From: Vogesella sp. LIG4
Lineage (GTDB): Bacteria; Pseudomonadota; Gammaproteobacteria; Burkholderiales; Chromobacteriaceae
Assembly: GCF_900090205.1 (NCBI RefSeq)
Contig: NZ_LT607802.1
Coordinates: 1,497,215 to 1,561,214 of the forward strand
Length of the DNA stretch: 64,000 nt
Direction: 5' to 3'
Shown here: positions 1 through 8,951 of the stretch, piece after piece
How positions within the stretch are numbered: the stretch's first letter is position 1
How the letters are laid out: the number at the start of each line of letters is the position of its first letter
The notes under the pieces: model-generated
Database searches by the model: none
What the model was told of the DNA's origin: nothing
The model's input: the letters and a program-made list of their open reading frames with translations, nothing else
Made by a program: the position numbers and the translations under genes

Positions 1-315
1 CACCCACAGGTTCTCGATCTCTTCGCTGTCCAGGTACTGGCGCAGGCTGGTGTCGAGGAAGCTGTCGCAGGCGGTCTTTTCGATTACCGGGTCGCCCGGC
101 TGGCGGTGCAGGCCGGGGTGCAGCTGCCATTCCTCGCTGCCGCGCGGCAGGTCTTCGGCATGGTGCTGGATGAATACCACGCGGTGGCCGCAGGCGCGGG
201 CATGGTCGATCAGCTGGTTGAGCGTGGCCAGGGTTTCGGCGCCGCGCGTGGCGCGCGGTTCCATGTCGATAAGGCCGTACTGGAAATCGATGACAAGCAG
301 GGCGGTGTTGCTCAT
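1..315 (-). CDS. Isochorismatase-family cysteine hydrolase (partial, C-terminus outside window)
   Basis: The frame runs off the left edge, so only the first 105 residues are visible. The N-terminus has the family's beta-strand with the catalytic aspartate (ALLVIDFQ, D10), and the catalytic lysine lies in VIEKTACDSF (K80). The nucleophilic cysteine would lie beyond the window edge. Family members hydrolyse amides or vinyl ethers; the substrate cannot be read from this part. The ATG at 315 is preceded by GGAGA, which supports the start. Nicotinamidase-like or YcaC-like members are equally possible. Confidence 0.85.
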   Translation of the reverse strand, partial: MSNTALLVIDFQYGLIDMEPRATRGAETLATLNQLIDHARACGHRVVFIQHHAEDLPRGSEEWQLHPGLHRQPGDPVIEKTACDSFLDTSLRQYLDSEEIENLWV

Positions 316-441
316 GGCAGTCTCCGGTGGGGCCGGCCGGCGGTAGCCAGCCGGGGAAGCCGCATGCTAACAGCAAATCCGCCGGCGGCGACAGCGCCGT
401 TCCGGCCAGGGGCGGGACGCTTGCGGCCAACCTTGCCTGGG

Positions 442-903
442 CTAGCTGGCCTGGCTTGCGCTATCGCGCCAGGCCAGGATCAGGCTGCGCCATTCGGCCA
501 GCATGGCGTGGTAGCCGGCGGCAAAGTCGCGGATGGCGGCGTTGCCGGCCTCGCTGAGCCCGGTGAGGGTGTAGCTGACCTGGACACGGGTGTTGGCCGC
601 ATCCACTGGCTGGCAGCTCACCTGCACCTGCACGAAGCGCGAACCGGGCGTGACCCGCACATAGCGGTAGCTGTAGGCAGCGGGCTGATAATCCGCCAGC
701 GTCCACAGCGTGGTCTCGCCACCGTGGCCGGTACTGAAAACCATGCCCTGCACGGTGTGGCCGTCGGCCGGGTGGAAGTACTGCGGTTGCCAGTCCGGCA
801 CCCACAGCGTTTCGCCGGCCGGGGTGAACAGCGGGTAGGCGGTATCGATATCCAGCGGCAGGGTGAACTCGCCGCCGAGGTGTTGGTGTATTGCCTGGAA
901 CAT
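442..903 (-). CDS. SRPBCC (START/polyketide cyclase-like) family protein
   Basis: A 153-residue protein beginning MFQAIHQHLGGEF. A longer frame extends upstream, but the ATG at 903 follows GAGGAAAGG, a good ribosome binding site, so this start is chosen. The pattern (an N-terminal strand, a segment with LWVPDWQPQYFHP, then alternating strands and a long C-terminal helix ending AMLAEWRSLILAW) fits the ligand-binding helix-grip fold of SRPBCC proteins. The ligand is unknown. It lies directly downstream of the small DNA-binding-like gene at 982-1263 on the same strand, probably in one operon. Confidence 0.6.
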   Translation of the reverse strand: MFQAIHQHLGGEFTLPLDIDTAYPLFTPAGETLWVPDWQPQYFHPADGHTVQGMVFSTGHGGETTLWTLADYQPAAYSYRYVRVTPGSRFVQVQVSCQPVDAANTRVQVSYTLTGLSEAGNAAIRDFAAGYHAMLAEWRSLILAWRDSASQAS

Positions 904-981
904 GGTTGCCCTTTCCTCGGAATTGGAAAAGCCGCAGCGCCACATGGCGTGCGGCATGGCATGTCGCGGCAAACAACGGGC

Positions 982-1263
982 TCACTCTCCCTTGCGATCC
1001 TGCAGGCGGTGGCTGGCGTCGGCATCCAGGTCCAGGCCGTAGATGGCCTTGAGCTGGGCGATGGTGGCCAGGGTTTCCGGCGAGAACGGCTGTTTGCCGT
1101 CGAAGGCGTGCAGCACGATGCCTTCCAGCAGGTCACCCAGCGTCATGTCCTTGTGCTCGGCCAGTGCCTTCAGCACCTTGACCAGCCGTTTTTCCAGCCG
1201 CACCCCAGTCTGGATGCGTTCCACTGCGATAGGCGCTTGTTCGGGCATGGTGAACCCCGTCAT
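982..1263 (-). CDS. Small ribbon-helix-helix-like protein
   Basis: A 93-residue protein. Residues about 19-55 (TGVRLEKRLVKVLKALAEH, then DMTLGDLLEGIVLHAF) read as a short strand followed by two amphipathic helices, the layout of MetJ/Arc-type ribbon-helix-helix proteins, which bind DNA as dimers. Two start codons are possible, at 1263 and 1248 (MPEQAPI). A palindrome lies at 1269-1286, immediately in front of the gene, as expected for an autoregulated repressor. The SRPBCC gene follows 78 bp downstream. The domain assignment rests on pattern alone. Confidence 0.55.
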   Translation of the reverse strand: MTGFTMPEQAPIAVERIQTGVRLEKRLVKVLKALAEHKDMTLGDLLEGIVLHAFDGKQPFSPETLATIAQLKAIYGLDLDADASHRLQDRKGE

Positions 1264-1268
1264 TTCGT

Positions 1269-1286
1269 TTGGTACATGTGTACCAA
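1269..1286. promoter_or_regulatory. Palindromic operator candidate
   Basis: An interrupted inverted repeat, TTGGTAC-N4-GTACCAA, ends 6 bp before the ATG of the ribbon-helix-helix-like gene. Its position suggests autoregulation. Binding is inferred. Confidence 0.5.
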
Positions 1287-1367
1287 GATAACTCGGATGT
1301 CGGGGGAGGGCAAGTGGGGTGGGGTTGATCCGGGCTATCCACTACGCGGTGGAGACAGTCTTGCAGC

Positions 1368-1675
1368 TTGGGTTGAGCGCAGCGAAGCCCAACGTTTACC
1401 GCATTGGTTTGGTGGTGTTGTCGGGAGTGGAATCCGCTACGCGGATGATGATTGAAGTCGCCGGTTCCGCCCGGCGTACGGGGAGGGGGGCGTGCCGCCC
1501 CCCCCCCTCCACCCCCGCTCGCCCCTTATGGTCCGCGAAACCCCGTCCAAAAAGGCATTCGCCAGGCGCCGGCAATTCGCCGTTTGCTAACGTCAAACGG
1601 CTCAGCTGCCGTCTTAAAAACCTGGCGAACACCATTTTGGCCGGCGCTCCCCGTGGGGCAGTTTGGGTGCTACAC
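1368..1675. repeat. Intergenic repeat region, copy 1 of a roughly 250 bp dispersed repeat
   Basis: No gene is supported between 1287 and 1880. A hairpin with TTGGGTT / AGCCCAA arms starts at 1368. From 1427 to about 1660 the sequence matches 19531-19790 in collinear blocks: GTGGARTCCGCTRCGCGGAT, GAAGTCGCCGGTTCCGCCCG, GAAACCCCGT, AAAAAGGCA, CCAGGCGCCG, GTCTTAAAA, CACCATTTTG. At the place where copy 2 has an A/T-rich hairpin, this copy has a G/C hairpin including ten consecutive C at 1498-1507. No reading frame is shared by the copies. Confidence 0.7.
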
Positions 1676-1724
1676 AACGTTGGCCGCATGTTGTGGTCGT
1701 GGGTTGATGCGGCCAACGTTTTTG
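1676..1724 (+). terminator. Inverted pair of the 10-mer followed by T5
   Basis: Copies of the dispersed 10-mer at 1679 and 1708 face each other with 14-bp arms (AACGTTGGCCGCAT / ATGCGGCCAACGTT), and TTTTT follows on the plus strand. It has terminator shape, but no plus-strand gene lies upstream, so its transcript is unclear. Confidence 0.5.
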
Positions 1725-1778
1725 TTCTGTATCTACGGGTGGCGTTGCCAACGGTAGGGCGGGTTGAACCAGGGGTTC

Positions 1779-1812
1779 ATACCCGCGCAAGCCGCCAACG
1801 TTGCGCGGGTAT
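1779..1812. repeat. Hairpin, 12-bp arms
   Basis: ATACCCGCGCAA at 1779-1790 pairs with TTGCGCGGGTAT at 1801-1812. It lies about 70 bp beyond the end of the minus-strand GyrI-like gene and may help terminate it, but no T tract follows. Confidence 0.45.
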
Positions 1813-1880
1813 AGCCTACGGCCAACCAGCCGACAATTACGCCCACAAAACAGGCCGCGGAGCCGAAGCAACCTGCCCCG

Positions 1881-2357
1881 TCAGGCGTCGTCGTCGGTGG
1901 CGTCCATATTCACCGGGATGTACAGCTCGACCACGCTGTCCGGGTGTTCCGGCCCCAGGAAGCGGGCGTCCACCAGTTCGAACTCGATGCCGGGCACCGC
2001 CACCAGGCCGGCTTCCGGCAGCCATTCGGTGTAGGCGCTGCGGAAGGTGTCCGGCAGACCCTGCACCGGGCCGTGGTGTTCCACCACCGCGTAGTGCTGC
2101 GCCGGGATGTCGATGGCCACCATGCCGGCCGGCACCGCTGCATCGGCAGTCACTTCCAGCCCGGCGATGTAGCGCCAGCTGCCGTCCGGGTGCGCATCGC
2201 ACACGCCGTAGCTGTTGGCCGACTGCACGCCCTGGATTTCCGGGATGCGCGGCACGAAGCGGGTCCACAGCTGGGCGATGGTGCCGCCGTCGCTCTGCTG
2301 CCATTGCATGCCGATGACGCGGAAGGCGGGGCGGGTGACCAGGGAAGGGGTTTGCAT
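1881..2357 (-). CDS. GyrI-like / AraC effector-binding domain protein
   Basis: A 158-residue stand-alone effector-binding domain. The ATG at 2357 (MQTPSLVTRPAFRVIGM) follows GGAG and is preferred to frames that start further upstream. The typical elements are visible: an N-terminal strand, a central segment with YGVCDAHPDGSWRYIAGLEV, and the C-terminal strand pair ending in FELVDARFLGPEHPDSVVELYIPV. Related domains bind hydrophobic small molecules (as in Rob or BmrR) or inhibit gyrase (GyrI/SbmC). There is no DNA-binding domain, so the protein acts as a free ligand-binding unit. Its ligand is unknown. Confidence 0.75.
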   Translation of the reverse strand: MQTPSLVTRPAFRVIGMQWQQSDGGTIAQLWTRFVPRIPEIQGVQSANSYGVCDAHPDGSWRYIAGLEVTADAAVPAGMVAIDIPAQHYAVVEHHGPVQGLPDTFRSAYTEWLPEAGLVAVPGIEFELVDARFLGPEHPDSVVELYIPVNMDATDDDA

Positions 2358-2450
2358 GGTGAGGCTCCGGTTGAAGTTGGTGCAGCAGGGTAGGCTGCTA
2401 TGAGGGTAGTGTCGAGCCTGCCGTTTCGCCAATAAAACGCGGGCACGAAA

Positions 2451-2492
2451 AAGGTTGGCCGCAAGCCCGTTGCCAGGCTTGCGGCCAACCTT
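2451..2492 (-). terminator. Terminator built from an inverted pair of the 10-mer
   Basis: The two copies at 2454 and 2480 sit in a 17-bp perfect stem (AAGGTTGGCCGCAAGCC and its complement) with an 8-base loop. On the minus strand the stem is followed by a T run (plus-strand AAAAA before 2453). It lies 20 bp past the stop of the FAD/Fe-S gene and is its likely terminator. Confidence 0.8.
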
Positions 2493-2511
2493 GTTCACCT
2501 GCAGAGGCGGT

Positions 2512-5500
2512 TTACAGCAGCACGCGTTCGATGCCGCCGTTGCGCGCCTTCTCCACGTAGTCCTTCATCCAGTTGTCGCCCAGGATGTGCTTGGCCATTT
2601 CCACCACGATGTAGTCGGCCTCGGTGTTGGTGTCGTCGCTGTAGCGGCTCAAACCCTGCAGGCAGGACGGGCAGGAGGTGAGGATCTTCACCGGCTTGTC
2701 GGTTTCGCCAAGCTTGGCCAGATCTCGGTTGATCTCCTCTTCCTTGCGGAAGCGCACCTGGGTGGCGATGTCCGGGCGGCTGGCGGCAAAGGTGCCGGAC
2801 TCGCCGCAGCAGCGGTCGTTCTGGATCACGCCGCCGCCCAAGAGCTCGTTCACCACTTTCATCGGCTGGTAGGCCTTGATCGGGGTGTGGCAGGGGTCGT
2901 GGTACATGTACTTCTGACCGCCGATGCCTTCCAGCTTCAGGCCCTTCTCCATCAGGTATTCATGGATGTCGATGATGCGGCAGCCGGGGAAGATTTCCTC
3001 GAAGCGGTAGTTGGCCAGCTGGTCGTAACAGGTGCCACAGCTCACCACCACGGTCTTGATGTCGAGGTAGTTCAGCGTGTTGGCCATGCGGTGGAACAGC
3101 ACGCGGTTCTCGGTGGTGATGGCGTCGCCCTTGTCCTGGTAGCCGGCGCTGGTCTGCGGGTAGCCGCAGCACAGGTAGCCCGGCGGCAGCACGGTCTGGG
3201 TGCCCACATGCCACAGCATGGCCTGGGTGGCGAGGCCGACCTGGCTGAACAGGCGCTCCGAGCCGCAGCCGGGGAAGTAGAACACCGCCTCGGCTTCCTC
3301 GCTCAGTTGCGGGTTGCGGATCACCGGGATCACGCTGGCGTCTTCCACGTCCAGCAGTGCGCGCGCGGTTTTCTTCGGCAGCCCGCCCGGCATCGGCTTG
3401 TTGATGAAGTGGATCACCTGCGCCTTGATCGGCGGCTTGCCGAGGGTGGACGGCGGCTGCGCGGTTTGCGCGCCGGTGACGCCCAGCTTCTTGCCTATGC
3501 TGTTGCCCAGGCGCTGCGCCTTGTAGGCCAGGCCCACCAGGCCGCCGCGGATGGTCTTGATGGTGGCCGGGTCTTTGGCGGTGAGGAAGGCCATGCCCAG
3601 CGCGGTGCCGGGGTTGAACTTCTTGTTGCCGGTCTTGCGCAGGAAGTTGCGCATCGCCACCGACACATCGCCGAAGTCGATCTTCACCGGGCACGGCTTC
3701 ACGCAGCGGTGGCACACCGTGCAGTGGTCGGCCACGTCGGACAACTCCTCGAAGTGCTTCAGGCTCACGCCGCGGCGGGTCTGCTCTTCGTACAGGAAGG
3801 CTTCGGTGAGCAGGCCCACGCCCAGGATCTTGTTGCGCGGGCTGTACAGCAGGTTGGCGCGCGGCACGTGGGTGGAGCACACCGGCTTGCACTTGCCGCA
3901 GCGCAGGCAGTCTTTCACCGAGTCGGAAATCTGGCCGATGTCGGACTGCTCCAGGATCAGCGATTCGGCGCCCAGCAGTTCGAACGACGGGGTGTAGGCC
4001 ATGGACAGGTCGGCGCCTGGCAGCAGCTTGCCCTTGTTGAAGTGGCCGTTGGGGTCGACGCGCGCCTTGTAGTCGCGGAACGGCTGGATTTCGTCATCCG
4101 ACAGGAATTCCAGTTTGGTGATGCCGATGCCGTGCTCGCCGGAGATCACGCCGTTGAGCTGGCGCGCCAGCGCCATGATGCGCTCCACCGCGCGGTGCGC
4201 GGTCTGCAGCATCTCGTAGTCGTCGGAGTTCACCGGCAGGTTGGTGTGCACGTTGCCGTCGCCGGCGTGCATGTGCAGCGCCACGAAGGCGCGGCCGCGC
4301 AGCACTTTCTGCTGGATGGCGCGGATGGCGTCCATCACCGGGGCGTCGGCCTTGCCGGCGAACAGGCTTTCCAGCTCGGCCAGCAGTTCCTGCTTCCAGC
4401 TCACGCGCAGCTTGAAGTCGCGCATGGCAAGGAACACGCTGCTCTCATGGTTGGCCGCAGCATCTTCCAGTGGCGCCTGCGGCCAACGTCCGGTGTAGCT
4501 GCCCAGCGGCAGGTCCAGGTTGTCCAGCAGCCACTGCCAGCGCTGGCGCACCTTGGCGATCAGCTCCAGCGCGGTTTCGCGGCGGTCGCCGATCAGCTCG
4601 TCGGCGGACAGGGTTTCCTCGCTGTCCACCGGCAGGCGGCCGTGGAAGTAGTCGGTGAGGCGGTCCAGCAGCTTGATCTTGTTGGCAACCGACAGCTCGA
4701 TGTTGATGCGCTCGATGCCGTCGCTGTAGTCGCCCAGGCGATCCAGCGGAATCACCACGTCCTCGTTGATCTTGAAGGCGTTGGTGTGGCGGGCGATGGC
4801 GGCGGTGCGCGAGCGGTCCAGCCAGAATTTCTTGCGTGCGTCCGGGGTGACGGCGATGAAGCCTTCGCCGTGGCGGGCGTTGGCGTAGCGCACCACCTGG
4901 CTCGCGGCCTCGGCTACGGCGTTCTCGTTGTCCGACACGATGTCGGCGATCAGCACCATCTTCGGGCGGCCCTTGGACTTGGCCTTGGTGGCGTAGCCCA
5001 CGGCGCGCACGTAGCGCCAGTCCAGGTGTTCCAGGCCGGCCAGCTGCACGCCGGCGGCCACACCGGCGCCACCCGGCTTGAAGTAGTCGGTGATCTCGAC
5101 GATGGCCGGTGTGGCCTCGGCCACTGTGCCGAAGAATTCCAGGCACACGGTGCGGATGTGGCTCGGCATGCGGTGCAGCACGAAGCGCGCGCTGGTGATG
5201 ATGCCGTCGGTGCCTTCCTTCTGCACGCCGGGCAGGCCGGCCAGGAATTTGTCGGTAACGTCCTTGCCCAGGCCCACTTTGCGGAAGGTGCGGCCCGGAA
5301 TGTCCAGCTGCTCGCTGGAGATCACGGTCTTGCCGTCGTCCTGCAGGCGGGTGACGCGGAAGCTGGCCACGTCCACGTCGTGGATCTTGCCGTAGTTGTG
5401 CTGCAGGCGTTCCACGAACAGCCAGTTGCCGTTCGGGTCCACCATTTTCCAGCTGGCCAGGTTGTCCAGCGCGGTGCCCCACAGCACGGCTTTCTTGCCG

Positions 5501-6354
5501 CCGGCGTTCATGGCGACGTTGCCGCCGATACAGGAGGCCTCGGCAGAGGTCGGGTCCACCGCGAACACCAGGCCGGCCGCGCCGGCGGCTTCGGCCACGC
5601 GCGCGGTTACCACGCCGGCGCCGCACTGGATGGTGGCGTGCTTGCCGGCAAGGCCCGGCAGCTCGATGTATTCCACGCCGATGTGGCGGTCGAGTTTTTC
5701 GGTGTTGATCACCGCGCTGCGGCGATCCAGCGGCACGGCGCCGCCGGTGTAGCCGGTGCCGCCGCCACGCGGGATGATGGTGAGTTCCAGCTCGATACAG
5801 GCCTTCACCAGCGGGGCGATCTCGGCCTCGGTATCCGGGCACAGCACCACGAACGGGTATTCCACGCGCCAGTCGGTGGCATCGGTAACGTGCGATACGC
5901 GCGCCAGGCCATCGAACAGGATGTTGTCGCGGCGGGTGATTTTGGCCAGGCGCTTGAGGATGGCGGCGCGCAGCTCGCGGGTTTCGCCGAACTGGCGCTC
6001 GAAGGTATCCACCGCCACCTGGGCGGCGGCGATCATGCGGCCAACCTTGTCATTGCCGTCGCGGCGCTTTTCCACTTCGTTCAGGCGGTGGCGCATGGCA
6101 CCCACCAGCGCGCTCAGACGCTGCGGGTTGTCCAGCAGGTCGTCCACCAGGTAGGGGTTGCGATCCACCACCCAGATATCGCCAAGCACTTCGAAAAGCA
6201 TACGGGCAGAGCGGCCTGTTTTCCGCTCTGCCCGTAGTTCTTCCAGTAAATGCCACATCGGCTCGCCCAGTAACCGGATGAAGATTTCCCGGTCTGAATA
6301 CGAGGTGTAGTTGTACGGAATTTCCCGTACCCGCTGCTGGATGGTGGTGCTCAT
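2512..6354 (-). CDS. Fused FAD-linked oxidase / Fe-S protein (DUF3683, GlcD-GlcF-like)
   Basis: A very large (1,280-residue) cytosolic or membrane-associated oxidoreductase. After an N-terminal region of about 160 residues (DUF3683-type), an FAD-binding PCMH domain carries [12 protein letters not shown] near residue 200. A C-terminal oxidase cap domain follows, then two 4Fe-4S clusters ([11 protein letters not shown] and [12 protein letters not shown]). Last come two CCG-type heterodisulfide-reductase domains ([36 protein letters not shown]). The order equals GlcD plus GlcF of glycolate oxidase, or a D-lactate dehydrogenase, fused in one chain, so a 2-hydroxy-acid dehydrogenase feeding electrons to quinone is likely. 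The substrate cannot be read from sequence. The start at 6354 (MSTTIQQRV) has AGGGA upstream; an in-frame ATG lies at 6375. Confidence 0.85.
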   Translation of the reverse strand: MSTTIQQRVREIPYNYTSYSDREIFIRLLGEPMWHLLEELRAERKTGRSARMLFEVLGDIWVVDRNPYLVDDLLDNPQRLSALVGAMRHRLNEVEKRRDGNDKVGRMIAAAQVAVDTFERQFGETRELRAAILKRLAKITRRDNILFDGLARVSHVTDATDWRVEYPFVVLCPDTEAEIAPLVKACIELELTIIPRGGGTGYTGGAVPLDRRSAVINTEKLDRHIGVEYIELPGLAGKHATIQCGAGVVTARVAEAAGAAGLVFAVDPTSAEASCIGGNVAMNAGGKKAVLWGTALDNLASWKMVDPNGNWLFVERLQHNYGKIHDVDVASFRVTRLQDDGKTVISSEQLDIPGRTFRKVGLGKDVTDKFLAGLPGVQKEGTDGIITSARFVLHRMPSHIRTVCLEFFGTVAEATPAIVEITDYFKPGGAGVAAGVQLAGLEHLDWRYVRAVGYATKAKSKGRPKMVLIADIVSDNENAVAEAASQVVRYANARHGEGFIAVTPDARKKFWLDRSRTAAIARHTNAFKINEDVVIPLDRLGDYSDGIERINIELSVANKIKLLDRLTDYFHGRLPVDSEETLSADELIGDRRETALELIAKVRQRWQWLLDNLDLPLGSYTGRWPQAPLEDAAANHESSVFLAMRDFKLRVSWKQELLAELESLFAGKADAPVMDAIRAIQQKVLRGRAFVALHMHAGDGNVHTNLPVNSDDYEMLQTAHRAVERIMALARQLNGVISGEHGIGITKLEFLSDDEIQPFRDYKARVDPNGHFNKGKLLPGADLSMAYTPSFELLGAESLILEQSDIGQISDSVKDCLRCGKCKPVCSTHVPRANLLYSPRNKILGVGLLTEAFLYEEQTRRGVSLKHFEELSDVADHCTVCHRCVKPCPVKIDFGDVSVAMRNFLRKTGNKKFNPGTALGMAFLTAKDPATIKTIRGGLVGLAYKAQRLGNSIGKKLGVTGAQTAQPPSTLGKPPIKAQVIHFINKPMPGGLPKKTARALLDVEDASVIPVIRNPQLSEEAEAVFYFPGCGSERLFSQVGLATQAMLWHVGTQTVLPPGYLCCGYPQTSAGYQDKGDAITTENRVLFHRMANTLNYLDIKTVVVSCGTCYDQLANYRFEEIFPGCRIIDIHEYLMEKGLKLEGIGGQKYMYHDPCHTPIKAYQPMKVVNELLGGGVIQNDRCCGESGTFAASRPDIATQVRFRKEEEINRDLAKLGETDKPVKILTSCPSCLQGLSRYSDDTNTEADYIVVEMAKHILGDNWMKDYVEKARNGGIERVLL

Positions 6355-6568
6355 GCTGTCCCTGAACTTCGTCAAGTATTTGAAAACTGTGCCAATGGTA
6401 GCTGAAATGCTGCGCCGCGAAAATTGACGCGCACGGAAGGGTTATTCGGTTACCGCATATGGTATGCAGTATCGACATGCCATTTTGGGGTTGAATGTCG
6501 TCGGGCGACTACAAAATGCTGTCGTATCGAGGCTTGCAGACAGGCGGATAGCCGGTTCGGAAATGACG

Positions 6569-6600
6569 ACACCCCGCCCGGCAGTGCCGGCGCGGGGTGT
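6569..6600. terminator. GC-rich hairpin past pdxA
   Basis: ACACCCCGC and GCGGGGTGT enclose CCGGCA / TGCCGG, making a nearly perfect stem 21 bp beyond the pdxA stop. A weak T run (GTTTTG) follows only on the plus strand, so intrinsic termination of pdxA is uncertain. Confidence 0.45.
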
Positions 6601-6621
6601 GTTTTGTGCATGGCAGCGTAG

Positions 6622-7608
6622 TCAGCGCCGCTGGCTTGCCGCCAGCGTCAGGGCCAGCCGGGTGGCCTCGAACAGGCTGCCAGGGTCGGCGCGACCGCTG
6701 CCGGCCAGGTCCAGCGCGGTGCCGTGGTCCACCGAAGTGCGGATGATGGGCAGCCCCAGGGTGATGTTGATGCCGGCACCGAAGCTGGCGTGCTTGAGCA
6801 CCGGCAGACCCTGGTCGTGGTACATCGCCAGCACCGCGTCGGCGCTGGCAAGCTTGTCCGGGTTGAACAGTGTGTCGGCCGGCAGCGGGCCGATCAGCTG
6901 CATGCCTTCCGCGCGCAGCGCTTCCAGCACCGGCTCGATCACCTCGATTTCCTCGCGCCCCATGTGGCCGCCTTCGCCGGCATGCGGGTTGAGGCCGGCC
7001 ACCAGGATGCGCGGCGTGGCGATGCCGAACTTGTGCACCAGGTCGGCGTGCAGGATGCGGATCACCGCGGCCAGGCCATCGCGGGTGATGGCATCCGGTA
7101 CCGCGCGCAGCGGCAGGTGGGTGGTGGCCAGCGCCACGCGCATGCCGCCACCGGCCAGCATCATTACCACCAGCGGGGTGCCGGTCTGCTCGGCCAGGTA
7201 TTCGGTATGGCCGGAGAACGGCACGCCGGCCTCGTTGATCACCCCCTTGTGCACCGGCGCGGTGACCATGGCGGCGAACTCGCCACGCACGCAGCCGGCG
7301 ATGGCCGCGTCCAGCGTGGCCAGCACGTAGCGACCGTTGGCCGCATCCAGCTGCCCGGCGGTAACCGGCGCCGCCAGCGGCACGTGCAGCACTTCCAGCG
7401 TGCCCGGCGCAGGGTTGGCCGCAGGCTGGTAATCCTGCAGCTTCACGTTCAGCTGCAGCTGCGCGGCGCGCTGTTGCAGCAGCTGCTTGTCGGCGATCAG
7501 CACCAGGCGGGCGGGCAGCGCCTGCTCGGCCAGGCGCAGCACGATGTCGGGGCCGATGCCGGCGGGTTCGCCGGCGGTGATGGCCAGTACGGGCAGGGCA
7601 GGTTTCAT
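6622..7608 (-). CDS. pdxA: 4-hydroxythreonine-4-phosphate dehydrogenase
   Basis: Catalyses the NAD-dependent oxidation and decarboxylation of 4-phosphohydroxy-L-threonine in the DXP-dependent pathway to pyridoxal 5'-phosphate. The 328-residue length matches the family. It begins [19 protein letters not shown], and the metal-binding histidines appear in [18 protein letters not shown] and [11 protein letters not shown]. The ATG at 7608 is preferred over an in-frame start at 7653 because it gives the normal N-terminus. It is the third gene of lptD-surA-pdxA, an arrangement conserved in many proteobacteria. A hairpin separates it from surA. Confidence 0.97.
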   Translation of the reverse strand: MKPALPVLAITAGEPAGIGPDIVLRLAEQALPARLVLIADKQLLQQRAAQLQLNVKLQDYQPAANPAPGTLEVLHVPLAAPVTAGQLDAANGRYVLATLDAAIAGCVRGEFAAMVTAPVHKGVINEAGVPFSGHTEYLAEQTGTPLVVMMLAGGGMRVALATTHLPLRAVPDAITRDGLAAVIRILHADLVHKFGIATPRILVAGLNPHAGEGGHMGREEIEVIEPVLEALRAEGMQLIGPLPADTLFNPDKLASADAVLAMYHDQGLPVLKHASFGAGINITLGLPIIRTSVDHGTALDLAGSGRADPGSLFEATRLALTLAASQRR

Positions 7609-7641
7609 GAGATGGATGCTGTCAGTGGCCATGGAAGCAAA

Positions 7642-7665
7642 CAGGGCCGGCATGTGCCGGCCCTG
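7642..7665 (-). terminator. Hairpin between surA and pdxA
   Basis: A perfect 11-bp stem (CAGGGCCGGCA / TGCCGGCCCTG) lies just after the surA stop. On the minus strand it is followed by GTTTGC, too short a T run for strong termination. It may lower read-through into pdxA or stabilise the surA end. Confidence 0.5.
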
Positions 7666-7673
7666 GGAACTGC

Positions 7674-8951
7674 TTACTTCTCGATCAGGCGATCATCGAT
7701 GAAGGCGGAGGCGCGCAGCTGTTCCAGCCAGTCGGTGTAGCTCTGCTCCATCTTGCGCTGGCGCAGCTGCTGCTTCAGCGTCAGGCGCTCGCGATCGTCG
7801 CTTACGTTCTGGCTGCGTACTTCGTCCAGGCGGATCAGGTGCCAGCCGAATGGCGATTTGATCGGCTCGCTGATCTGGCCGGGATGCAGTGCATGCACGG
7901 CACGTTCGAAATCGGGCACGGTATCGCCATCGGACACCCAGCCCAGGTCGCCGCCCAGTGCCGCGGTGCCGTCTTCGGAGAACTGCTTGGCCAGGTCCTC
8001 GAACTTGGCGCCGCGCTTCAGGCGATCCTGTACCTGCAGGATGCGGTTGTAGGCGTCGGTTTCCGAGGTGGCTTCATTGGTTTTCACCAGGATGTGGCGC
8101 ACCTTGTACTGCTGCACGAACTGCGGTGCGTTGTCATTGCGCTTTTCCACCAGTTTGAACAGGTACAGGCTGCCACTGCTGCGCACGATGTCGGTAGTGG
8201 CGCCAGGCTGCAGTTTCTCCAGCATCTGCGCGAAGTCGGCCGGCAGCGCATTGGCGCTGCGCCAGCCCAGGTCGCCGCCTTGCAGCGCGTTCTGGGCTTC
8301 GGAGTAGCTGGCGGCCACCTGGGCAAACGGCTTGCCGGCCTGCAGCTCGCTCTGCGCCTTCAGCAGCTTCTGGCGGCGCTGCTCGAAGATGGCGGCATCG
8401 GCGCGCTCCGGCACGTTCACCTGGATCACCGCCAGGTGGTACTCGGTACTCTTCAGGTTGCTGGCGCTTTTCAGGATCTGGTCGACTTCCTGGTCGCTCA
8501 CGGTGACGCGGCTGGCGATTTCACGCTCGCGGATGCGCTGCAGCAGCAGGTCCTTGCGTAGTTGCTCGCGCAGCTGTTCCAGGGTCAGGCCATCCTTTTC
8601 CACCAGCTTGCGCAGGCCGGGCAGGTCGGTCTTGTTCTGCTTGGCCACGTTCAGCATGGCGCTGTCCAGGTCCAGCTCGCTGACGCGGATGCCGTTATTG
8701 CTGGCGAACTGCAGTTGCAGCTGCTCGTTGATCATCTGGTCCAGCACCTGGCGTGCCAGCAGGTCTGCCGCCGGCAGGTCGATTTTCTGGCTCTTGAGGC
8801 TGGTGCTCACTTCCTGCTCGCGCAGGTTCAGCTCGGACAGGGTGATGACGCTATTGTTGACCACGGCGACGATACGGTCGGCGGTACTGACGGCGAAAGC
8901 GGGCGAGGCGAGGCCGGCCAGCAGGCTGGCGGCCAGGAGAAGCTTTTTCAT
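7674..8951 (-). CDS. surA: Periplasmic chaperone and peptidyl-prolyl isomerase SurA
   Basis: Escorts outer-membrane proteins, including LptD, through the periplasm. The 425-residue product has a cleavable signal peptide ([20 protein letters not shown]). The N-terminal SurA core follows ([16 protein letters not shown] onward). Two parvulin (PpiC) domains lie at about residues 175-275 and 285-385 ([29 protein letters not shown]). A C-terminal helix returns to the core. The start overlaps the lptD stop by 4 bp (ATGA), showing translational coupling with the client it helps to fold. Confidence 0.97.
   Translation of the reverse strand: MKKLLLAASLLAGLASPAFAVSTADRIVAVVNNSVITLSELNLREQEVSTSLKSQKIDLPAADLLARQVLDQMINEQLQLQFASNNGIRVSELDLDSAMLNVAKQNKTDLPGLRKLVEKDGLTLEQLREQLRKDLLLQRIREREIASRVTVSDQEVDQILKSASNLKSTEYHLAVIQVNVPERADAAIFEQRRQKLLKAQSELQAGKPFAQVAASYSEAQNALQGGDLGWRSANALPADFAQMLEKLQPGATTDIVRSSGSLYLFKLVEKRNDNAPQFVQQYKVRHILVKTNEATSETDAYNRILQVQDRLKRGAKFEDLAKQFSEDGTAALGGDLGWVSDGDTVPDFERAVHALHPGQISEPIKSPFGWHLIRLDEVRSQNVSDDRERLTLKQQLRQRKMEQSYTDWLEQLRASAFIDDRLIEK

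Noticed and set aside
2455..6237. An open frame of about 1,260 codons on the plus strand
   Set aside because: It is antisense to the FAD/Fe-S gene. Its composition (Val, Ala, Gly, His and Gln runs) is what GC-rich third positions give in the opposite frame, and it has no recognisable domain.
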